Made by a program: the position numbers and the translations under genes. The notes beneath the pieces are model-generated. The model saw nothing but the letters and a program-made list of their open reading frames with translations, did not search any database and was not told where the DNA came from. Below are positions 1-5,508 of a stretch of 12,354 nt of DNA, in pieces. The stretch spans positions 1 through 12,354 of the forward strand of contig USEV01000011.1 in the NCBI GenBank assembly GCA_900553825.1. The letters run 5' to 3'. How positions within the stretch are numbered: position 1 is the first letter of the stretch; each line of letters begins with the position of its first letter. The stretch comes from an uncultured Eubacteriales bacterium (GTDB lineage Bacteria > Bacillota > Clostridia > Christensenellales > CAG-917).

Positions 1-41
1 CCTCTACGTCTCGTGGGCTCGGAGATGTGTATAAGAGACAG
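1..41 (+). other. Nextera/Tn5 sequencing adapter (technical sequence)
   Basis: Bases 8-41 read as the Illumina Nextera read-2 adapter, ending at 23-41 in the 19-base Tn5 mosaic end AGATGTGTATAAGAGACAG. Bases 1-7 (CCTCTAC) match, from memory, the end of the Nextera N712 i7 index as it appears in the primer. This is library-construction sequence left at the contig edge, not genome. Native sequence begins at 42. Seen directly; the index identity is recalled knowledge. Confidence 0.97.
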
Positions 42-727
42 GGCACGCACTCCCATTTCATCGCCTTGTCGCCGAGGACATAGTACGCGCGCCCTTTTCT
101 GGAGAATGTGCCCACCTTGATTGCCTCCTCCTTGTCCGTCTGACGGAGCGCGAGCTTTTTCCTGCCCACAAAGAGCCTCGGGTCCTCGGGGTCGTTGTAG
201 GGCCAGCTCACCAGGTTGAAGACGGGGTTGAGCTCGTCCGTCGGGTCGTTGAGCGGCAGCACCAGCGTGCCGCCCTTCGCAACCACGGTCAGCCCCCACA
301 CCGCAAGACTGCGCTGCACGGCCTTGTTGGCAACCTCGTTGACCACCGTCAGCACGCCGTCCGAGTCGAGCTCGAGCTCCAGCGCATAGTCCAGCCTGTT
401 TGCGACGCGGCACGAGAACCTGCCGCCGTGGTCGTCGCACTCGCATTCGACGGGGAAGTTGTCCGGGGTGTAGGTCTCGAGGTCCTCCGGCGACTTCCAC
501 ACGCGGTGTCCGCCGTAGAGATACCATGTCGTCCCCGCGCCGTACTCGTGGTCAAAGTAGTCGCCGCCCTTGGAGACATTGCGCGCCCTGTCCTCGTTCA
601 GGAAGTTCGTCTTGTCGTCGCCGAACCAGATGATGCGCGGCCCGATGTCGAGCGTCACCATGACTTTGACGCCCGCACGCTCGAAGACGGCGCATTTGCC
701 GTAGTTGCCGTAATCGGTAGTTTTCAT
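42..727 (-). CDS. Galactose-mutarotase-like protein, C-terminus missing
   Basis: An open frame starts at the ATG at 727 (minus) and runs without a stop into the adapter boundary, giving about 228 residues with the C-terminus lost. A Shine-Dalgarno-like AAGGTG lies just upstream. The protein opens MKTTDYGNYGKCAVFE and contains VTLDIGPRII (near residue 24), YLYGGHRVWKSPED (near 70) and NLVSWPYNDPEDPRLF (near 180). This pattern is familiar from uncharacterised bacterial proteins of the galactose mutarotase-like/aldose-epimerase beta-sandwich superfamily (DUF4380-like). There is no signal peptide, so it is probably cytoplasmic. It lies 118 bases downstream of the GH20 gene on the same strand and I see no convincing promoter of its own, so it may be co-transcribed. 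A role in handling sugars released by GH20 is inference; catalytic residues cannot be assigned. Truncation is an assembly/library edge, not a mutation. Confidence 0.72.
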
Positions 728-796
728 GTCACACCTTAATTAAAGTTAATCTTGTCACACCCGCCGCGAGGCGGGCGCGCGTTCGGTCTTTCGTTT

Positions 797-840
797 CGCA
801 CCCTTGCCGTCCGCCGCTTCGGCGGCTCGGCTTCGGTGCG
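797..840. other. Structured CTTCGG hairpin after the GH20 gene
   Basis: Three nested arms can be drawn: outer CGCACC (797-802) with GGTGCG (835-840), middle GCCG (806-809) with CGGC (828-831), and inner CCGCCG-CTT-CGGCGG (811-825). It starts six bases after the GH20 stop codon in that gene's direction. There is no T-run behind it, so it is not a classical intrinsic terminator; it could be a transcript-end stabiliser, a Rho-linked end or a palindromic repeat. The rest of the 728-845 spacer holds a second GC palindrome (CCCGCCGCGAGGCGGG, 770-785 region) and an AT-rich TTAATTAA stretch before the next start. Confidence 0.6.
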
Positions 841-845
841 TTTGC

Positions 846-2354
846 TCACTTCATGTGCATACTGCGCCAGTTGCGCGCCGAGGTGATGTCGGCGCGGCGT
901 TGCATCTTCATGCCGAAGGATGACGCCTGCGCGAGGCTCTTCAGCCTGCCGGGGTTGCATTCCGCGACGGGCTCGCCCTCCACGCCGTACTGCGCGAGCA
1001 TGGGCACGACGGCGCAAAGGCGTCTTTCAAAGTCCTCGTAATCCTTCTCGGGGGTGCTCCAGCCGCTCTCCGCAACGGCGATTGCACGCGGATAGAACAT
1101 GAAAAACAGGCGTTTTTCGTCCGCGACATGTTCGGTCCAGAGCGGGCACTCCACGCCCACGACGGCGGCCTTTGCCTCCTCGCCGAATTCCTCGAGGCAG
1201 GGCTCGAAACCGTACACCGATTTCAGCGAGTGCATCCCGCAGGGATAGTCCAGATAATACGGGTCGCAACGGCTCATGATTATCTTTCTGCCTTCCTCGC
1301 GGACGGCACGGCACACGCGCTCGGCGGGCTGTCTGCCCATCGCCCAGTACTGCACGACGGCGTCGGGGTCAAGCATATCCGAATCCAGCGCCTCGTTCCA
1401 GAGAATGGGGGTCTTGCCGTGTTTTTTGAGCATTGCTATGACGCGGTTGGTGAAATAACCCTGCAACGCCGCATAGCCCGCCAGCCCTTCGCGCTTTATG
1501 GTGGCGGCGCAGTCCGCGCACTTCGACCACTCCAGCTTTGCGACTTCGTCGCCGCCTATGTGGAAGAGCTCGGACGGAAACATCTCCGCAACTTCGGCGA
1601 GGATTTTGTCCAGAGCGTCGTACACCGATTCCTTTCCGGCGCAGAGGATTTTCGAGTGTATGCCGAACCATGTCGCAACCGTGGTCGGCTTGCCGGAACA
1701 ACCGAGCTCCGGGTATGCCGCGAGCATGGCGCGGGTGTGTCCCGGGAGGTCGATTTCGGGGACGACGGTGATGAACCTTTCCGCCGCGTAGTCCACGATT
1801 TCCGCAATCTGTTGCTTGGTGTAATACCCGCCGTGGGGCTTGCCGTCGGCGCAGGTGCTCGGGCGCACGCTGCCTATCTGGTGCAACCTGGGGAAGGAGT
1901 CGATTTTCAGGCGGAAGCCCTGGTCGTCGCTGACATGGAAATGCAGGTGGTTGAACTTGAAAAGCGCCATCGTGTCGATGAGCTTTTTGACGGTTTCGAC
2001 GCCGAAAAAGTGGCGGCAGACATCAATCATGCCCGCACGGTAGGCAAAACGCGGCTTGTCCTCGATTCTGCACGCGGGGATTGTGCCCGCTTGCGCGAGC
2101 TGTTTGAGGGTGACGGCGGCGTGAAACAGCCCTTCCCCGCTTGCGGATTCCGCACGGACTCCGTCGGGGCTCACTTCGAGGACATAGTCCGCCTCGCAGG
2201 GCGCGACGGCAAAGACGATGTCGGCGTTTTCCGCGGCGGGTTTGCCCAGGATTTCGGCTATGACGGGGAGCGGTGCGCTCACCCCAGAGGCGAGGGAAAA
2301 GTCGAAAGCGCCCTCCCTTTCTTCGGTTTTGAATGGCCTTGGAACAATCAGCAT
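846..2354 (-). CDS. GH20 beta-N-acetylhexosaminidase
   Basis: A 502-residue protein of glycoside hydrolase family 20, which removes terminal beta-linked GlcNAc or GalNAc by substrate-assisted catalysis. Residues 1-100 form the small N-terminal GH20b-type domain (VLEVSPDGVRAES...GLFHAAVTLKQL). The TIM barrel starts near PRFAYRAGMIDVCRHFF (101-117), followed by NHLHFHVSDDQGFR (135-148) and VVPEIDLPGHTRAML (197-211). The catalytic Asp-Glu pair is D269-E270 in HIGGDE. The barrel continues through ILWNEAL and ends near VAESGWS (427-433). There is no signal peptide or membrane anchor, so it should act inside the cell on imported oligosaccharides. The start at 2354 is set by GGAGG five to six bases upstream; the frame stays open to 2516, but that extension would cross the promoter and has no ribosome site. 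Divergently transcribed from the acyltransferase operon. Substrate is not determined by sequence alone. Confidence 0.96.
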   Translation of the reverse strand: MLIVPRPFKTEEREGAFDFSLASGVSAPLPVIAEILGKPAAENADIVFAVAPCEADYVLEVSPDGVRAESASGEGLFHAAVTLKQLAQAGTIPACRIEDKPRFAYRAGMIDVCRHFFGVETVKKLIDTMALFKFNHLHFHVSDDQGFRLKIDSFPRLHQIGSVRPSTCADGKPHGGYYTKQQIAEIVDYAAERFITVVPEIDLPGHTRAMLAAYPELGCSGKPTTVATWFGIHSKILCAGKESVYDALDKILAEVAEMFPSELFHIGGDEVAKLEWSKCADCAATIKREGLAGYAALQGYFTNRVIAMLKKHGKTPILWNEALDSDMLDPDAVVQYWAMGRQPAERVCRAVREEGRKIIMSRCDPYYLDYPCGMHSLKSVYGFEPCLEEFGEEAKAAVVGVECPLWTEHVADEKRLFFMFYPRAIAVAESGWSTPEKDYEDFERRLCAVVPMLAQYGVEGEPVAECNPGRLKSLAQASSFGMKMQRRADITSARNWRSMHMK

Positions 2355-2368
2355 AATTTCCTCCGTAT

Positions 2369-2383
2369 CGCGGCATTGCCGCG
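2369..2383. promoter_or_regulatory. 15-bp palindrome at the GH20 transcription start
   Basis: CGCGGCATTGCCGCG is a perfect inverted repeat with seven-base arms around one central base. It sits at about +1 to +14 of the predicted GH20 transcript, just before the ribosome site. It could be a repressor operator or a 5'-end mRNA hairpin. Seen directly; function is inference. Confidence 0.5.
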
Positions 2384-2388
2384 CAACA

Positions 2389-2417
2389 ATGATAACACCT
2401 TTCACGGGGGCAGTCAA
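2389..2417 (-). promoter_or_regulatory. Sigma-A-type promoter of the GH20 gene
   Basis: On the minus strand TTGACT (2412-2417) and TATCAT (2389-2394) are separated by exactly 17 bases. The predicted transcription start is near 2382, giving a leader of about 28 bases that contains the palindrome at 2369-2383 and the GGAGG site. Confidence 0.75.
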
Positions 2418-2471
2418 CACGCGGGTGCGGACGCAAGCGCATGAAAAACCCGCAGCACGCACGCGCACGCT

Positions 2472-2500
2472 TTGACACCCCGAGGTCGTTGTGATATGCT
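2472..2500 (+). promoter_or_regulatory. Sigma-A-type promoter of the membrane-protein/acyltransferase operon
   Basis: TTGACA (2472-2477), a 17-base spacer and TATGCT (2495-2500). Counting seven bases from the end of the -10 puts +1 at about 2507, which is the G of the GTG start codon. The transcript is therefore predicted to be leaderless or nearly so. Confidence 0.75.
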
Positions 2501-2506
2501 TTACGG

Positions 2507-2989
2507 GTGAGGCCATTCGGTTGCTTGTTCGGCGGCGTCGTGACCGCGGCGCTCGGAATAGTGTGGAAAATCCTCAAATTCGTGCTCGGATTTGTGGCGA
2601 AAGTCGTATGCTATTTCGGGCTCTACATCCCGCTTGCATACCTCATATACGGCGCGGTGTTGTACTTCGTCTTCGACTTCGGGCTGTTCGTCGGCGGCGT
2701 CGACGGGCGGCTTTACATCTTCGGGTTCGTGCTGTGTCTGGTGTGCTCGGTCATCATCACCGTGCGCAGCCTCATAGTCAAACCCCTCGAGCGCTATTTC
2801 GGCGGAGATGTGATAGAATACGAGAAAAAGGGCGTGGGCGGCCGCACGCCCGAGGCGCCCACAATCTACAAGAGCAAGGTCAACCCCGGCGTCATCGTGT
2901 ACGAATACGCCAACCGCTACGACCTCTACGAAAAGCGCGGCGACGGGCTGGTGCTTGTCAAGACCGAATGGAAAAAGAAAAAGAGATGA
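2507..2989 (+). CDS. Small three-helix membrane protein of unknown function
   Basis: A 160-residue protein I do not recognise as a named family. Three hydrophobic segments are visible at roughly residues 7-32, 36-60 and 68-92. A hydrophilic tail follows (about 95-160) with the pattern IYKSKVNPGVIVYEYANRYDLYEKRG and a very basic end (EWKKKKR); this tail is probably cytoplasmic. The start is GTG at 2507: no Shine-Dalgarno precedes it, and the promoter hexamers end only six bases upstream. An in-frame GTG at about codon 12 and a TTG at codon 7 are alternatives, also without ribosome sites. The stop overlaps the next start (ATGA), so the two products are translationally coupled and may form a membrane complex. 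The split between helices and tail is seen; partnership is inference. Confidence 0.72.
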   Translation: MRPFGCLFGGVVTAALGIVWKILKFVLGFVAKVVCYFGLYIPLAYLIYGAVLYFVFDFGLFVGGVDGRLYIFGFVLCLVCSVIITVRSLIVKPLERYFGGDVIEYEKKGVGGRTPEAPTIYKSKVNPGVIVYEYANRYDLYEKRGDGLVLVKTEWKKKKR

Positions 2990-3891
2990 CGGACATCCAG
3001 ACCCTGATTTCACCCGATATTTCCGTTACATTGGCTCCCGTGCCCAAGAGGCAGAGAATCTGGGAGATAGATTTCCTGCGCGGCGCGTGCGTCGTGATGA
3101 TGCTGCTCGACCACCTCTGCCTGCTGTTCAGCGAAAAGATGTTCGGCGGCGCGTGGATTGACTACGGCAACATCTCGCAGAGCACGCGGGATTTCCTCGT
3201 GTGGTGCACGCAGTTCAGAGACGGCGACCTGCACAACCGGATACGCATAGCCGTGCTTTGTCTTTTCATCATCATCTCTGGCATATCGTGCAGCTTCTCG
3301 CGCTCCAACCTCAAGCGCGGAGGCATACTCGCGGCGGTTGCGCTCGCCTACACGGGCGCGTCGTACCTCGCGGAAAATGTGCTCGGAATGCGCGGCTTTC
3401 ATGTCGACTTCGGCGTCCTGCACTTTTACGCCTCGTGCATACTCTTTTACGCGCTCATAGAAATCGTCTGCCGCCACAACACGGTGGCAAAGGCGGTCGT
3501 CGCGCTCGCCGTCATGGTGGTCGTGGTGTGTCTTTATTACCTCTACACCCCGCCCGCAGACACTCCCATCTGGCTTGCGCCCGTCTTCCCGTACACAGAC
3601 GCCCACGGCAACCCCGCGACATTCTACAACCGCGCGGATTTTTCGCCCGGGGATATATGCAACCTCATCCCCTATGCCGCGTGCTTCTTCGCGGGCACGG
3701 CGCTGGGCCCCGTGCTCTATCCCCGCCGTTACAGCCTGTTGCCCTTCCTGGACGGCAAATGGACGCTGCCGCTCGGCTTCCTGGGCAGATACGCAATCTT
3801 CGTGTACATCCTGCACGCCGTGGTGCTCACGGTGGTGCTCGCGCTGGTGAGCGTGCTCTTCGTCACCCCGGGAAGCTGGGGGATAATCTGA
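2986..3891 (+). CDS. DUF1624/HGSNAT-like membrane acyltransferase
   Basis: A 301-residue multi-pass membrane protein resembling the catalytic domain of heparan-alpha-glucosaminide N-acetyltransferase (HGSNAT_cat, DUF1624). The hallmark N-terminal motif is RQRIWEIDFLRGACVVMMLLDHL (residues 22-44), with a His at 43. Next come FIIISGISCSFSRSNLKRGG (94-113), DFGVLHFYASCILFY (141-155) and the family-like final helix FLGRYAIFVYILHAVV (265-280). Relatives pass an acetyl group from cytosolic acetyl-CoA across the membrane to a sugar amine or hydroxyl. There is no cleavable signal peptide; about seven to eight hydrophobic segments are visible. The ATG overlaps the upstream stop by four bases, so expression depends on the leaderless operon promoter. 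Facing the GH20 gene across a shared promoter region suggests a common glycan theme. The acceptor sugar cannot be read from sequence. Confidence 0.82.
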   Translation: MTDIQTLISPDISVTLAPVPKRQRIWEIDFLRGACVVMMLLDHLCLLFSEKMFGGAWIDYGNISQSTRDFLVWCTQFRDGDLHNRIRIAVLCLFIIISGISCSFSRSNLKRGGILAAVALAYTGASYLAENVLGMRGFHVDFGVLHFYASCILFYALIEIVCRHNTVAKAVVALAVMVVVVCLYYLYTPPADTPIWLAPVFPYTDAHGNPATFYNRADFSPGDICNLIPYAACFFAGTALGPVLYPRRYSLLPFLDGKWTLPLGFLGRYAIFVYILHAVVLTVVLALVSVLFVTPGSWGII

Positions 3892-3908
3892 CGCCCTTCC
3901 CCGCACCG

Positions 3909-4074
3909 ATGAAAATCAAAGACCCGAGGCAAAGTCAAAAAACAAGGGCGAACCCGAAACCGAGGGAAAAACGCAAAACCGAGGGCAAAGTCGAAAGACA
4001 AGGTCAAAAGACGGAAACCTAGGGCAACCCCGAAAACCCGACAGCCCAAACCCGACAACCCGAAAAAGCAAAAG
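3909..4074. repeat. T-poor, purine-rich degenerate repeat spacer
   Basis: This convergent intergenic stretch has only about five T on the plus strand between 3911 and 4080, and none from 4021 to 4088. It is built from loose repeats: CCGAGG(G)CAAAGTC-type units at about 3924, 3959 and 3978, then a CCCGA/CCCAAA series at 4029-4067. It does not encode a recognisable protein in any frame. It lies between the acyltransferase stop and the shared terminator. Confidence 0.7.
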
Positions 4075-4101
4075 AAAAACGGCGGAACTTCCGCCGTTTT
4101 T
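4075..4101. terminator. Bidirectional intrinsic terminator
   Basis: AAAAA, then CGGCGGAA (4080-4087), a one-base centre, TTCCGCCG (4089-4096) and TTTTT. The symmetric A-run and T-run let it end both the plus-strand acyltransferase operon and the minus-strand apgM gene, whose stop codon lies 14 bases away. Confidence 0.92.
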
Positions 4102-4115
4102 CAATCCTTTCCGCC

Positions 4116-5324
4116 TCACAGCGAGAAAAATTCCTTTGTGAGCTCCCACGGCTTTTCGTAGAACACGCCGCTCTCCTTTGCCGCCCTCTCGTTGTACTCG
4201 CCGCCCGCAGTCAGCGCGCGCTTTGAGGAATACATGAGGAAGGGCACGGGCTCGCGGGAATGCGTGAGCAGGGTGACGGGGGTGTAGTGGTCGGGCATGA
4301 CCATGATTGCAAAGTCCTCCCCGCTCGCTTTCAGGCTGTCGTAGATGGGCTGCAGGATGCGCTTGTCCACCATTTCGATTGCCTTGATTTTGCCCTGCAA
4401 ATCGCCCTGGTGACCGCATTCGTCCGGCGCTTCGAGGTGCACGAAGACGAAGTCGCACCCGTCGGCGAGCAAGCCGAGCGCCGCCTTCACCTTGCCTTCA
4501 CAGTTGGTGGAGAGAGTGCCCGTCGCGCCCTCGACATCGACGCTCTTCATGCCCGTCCCGATTGCTATGCCCTTGAGCAGATCGACGGCACTCACCATGC
4601 CTCCGTAAATGCCGTATTTTTCATGGAAGTTTTCGAGGGCGGGGCGAGTGCCTTGTCCCCAAAACCAGATGCTGTTCGCGGGTTTTTGACCGGATAAAAC
4701 CCTTTTTTTGTTGACAGGGTGCTTTGAAAGCAGTTCGTTTGCGCGCTTCATGAGCGCGAGCAGTTCCTCTGCGAAGTCGCCCTGCGGGAGGTGGTCGCCC
4801 ACCCTCTTTCCGCTTATGTCGTGAGGGGGTGTGAGCTGCATCGCGACACTGCCGTGCGCGATGATGAGGCAATGGCGGTAGCTGACGCCCGCATAGAACG
4901 CGAAGCGCTCGTTGCCGAGCTCGCGTCCGAGATATTCCACAAGCTCGCGCGCCTCGGGCGTGCTGATTTCGCCCGCGGAGTAGTCCACCATGGTCTTGTC
5001 CTCGAACTTCTCCTCGTCGCCGAGGGTGACAAGGTTCATGCGGAGGGCGACATCGTCGTCTTTCATCTTCACTCCGATGGAGAGCGCCTCGAGGGGACTC
5101 CTGCCCGTGTAGCACTTGGTCGCGTCGTAACCGAGCGCGCCGAGATTCGCCACATCGCTGCCCGGTTTGCAGCTGTCGGGGACCGTCTTGACAAGCCCCA
5201 CCTTGCCCGTCTTCGCGAGCATATTCATGCACGGTTTGTCCGCCGCCTCCAAAGGAGTTTTGCCGCCGAGCTCGGGAGCGGGATAATCACCCATGCCGTC
5301 GCCCAGAATGAAAGCGTATTTCAT
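4116..5324 (-). CDS. apgM: Cofactor-independent phosphoglycerate mutase, ApgM type (or homoserine kinase-like)
   Basis: A 402-residue alkaline-phosphatase-superfamily enzyme of the archaeal-type phosphoglycerate mutase family. Metal-site and catalytic features are in place: GDGMGD with D9, the nucleophile-type Ser56 in PGSDVAN, the HLEAPDECGH block with D301 and H305, MPDH with D345-H346, and H355 in THSREPVPF. Family members interconvert 3- and 2-phosphoglycerate. A bacterial branch has instead been proposed to act as a homoserine kinase (TIGR02535), and this sequence looks like that branch, so the function is open. The length is normal. The start at 5324 has a strong GGAGGTG site, and a 17-spaced promoter lies immediately upstream, leaving a leader of about ten bases. 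Cytoplasmic. Convergent with the acyltransferase operon and divergent from the GH127-like gene; no threonine or glycolysis genes are adjacent to decide between the two roles. Confidence 0.9.
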   Translation of the reverse strand: MKYAFILGDGMGDYPAPELGGKTPLEAADKPCMNMLAKTGKVGLVKTVPDSCKPGSDVANLGALGYDATKCYTGRSPLEALSIGVKMKDDDVALRMNLVTLGDEEKFEDKTMVDYSAGEISTPEARELVEYLGRELGNERFAFYAGVSYRHCLIIAHGSVAMQLTPPHDISGKRVGDHLPQGDFAEELLALMKRANELLSKHPVNKKRVLSGQKPANSIWFWGQGTRPALENFHEKYGIYGGMVSAVDLLKGIAIGTGMKSVDVEGATGTLSTNCEGKVKAALGLLADGCDFVFVHLEAPDECGHQGDLQGKIKAIEMVDKRILQPIYDSLKASGEDFAIMVMPDHYTPVTLLTHSREPVPFLMYSSKRALTAGGEYNERAAKESGVFYEKPWELTKEFFSL

Positions 5325-5340
5325 AGTTCACCTCCGCAAT

Positions 5341-5369
5341 ATGTTAATTCTTTTCCCCGCCTTTGTCAA
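5341..5369 (-). promoter_or_regulatory. apgM: Sigma-A-type promoter of apgM
   Basis: On the minus strand TTGACA (5364-5369), a 17-base spacer and TAACAT (5341-5346). The predicted start is near 5334-5337, which puts the GGAGGTG ribosome site at the very 5' end of the mRNA. Confidence 0.72.
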
Positions 5370-5426
5370 ACCGTTGGAGGCGTATGCGCGCAGATTGCAA
5401 AATGACGGGTTCGGGAATTATTGGGC

Positions 5427-5455
5427 TTGCAATAAACCTCCGTTTCGTGTAAAAT
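5427..5455 (+). promoter_or_regulatory. Sigma-A-type promoter of the GH127-like gene
   Basis: TTGCAA (5427-5432), a 17-base spacer and TAAAAT (5450-5455). The predicted start is near 5462, giving a leader of about 47 bases before the ATG at 5509. Back-to-back with the apgM promoter. Confidence 0.72.
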
Positions 5456-5508
5456 GTCGTTGCGGGGTACGCACGCACAACTGCGCGCCCGCGAGGGGTC
5501 GGAAGTTC

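Noticed and set aside
23..41. Natural Tn5/IS50 transposon end
   Set aside because: It is the hyperactive mosaic end joined to the Nextera primer sequence, which is a library adapter.
797..840. Rho-independent terminator for the GH20 gene
   Set aside because: The hairpin is strong, but the minus strand continues GAAACGAAAG with no T-run, so the intrinsic terminator model does not fit.
1128..2444. Long open frame (438 codons) on the plus strand opposite the GH20 gene
   Set aside because: The minus strand has a full set of GH20 motifs; the antisense frame is open because of GC-rich third positions and matches no family I recognise.
2355..2516. N-terminal extension of the GH20 protein from 2516
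   Set aside because: It would cover the promoter and operator-like palindrome, has no ribosome site, and family homology begins after the ATG at 2354.
3010..3906. Minus-strand frame of 298 codons opposite the acyltransferase
   Set aside because: Shadow frame; the plus strand encodes clear membrane helices and the HGSNAT-like motifs.
5293..5508. N-terminal extension of the GH127-like protein
   Set aside because: It overlaps the start of apgM and both divergent promoters; the family motif begins a few residues after the ATG at 5509.
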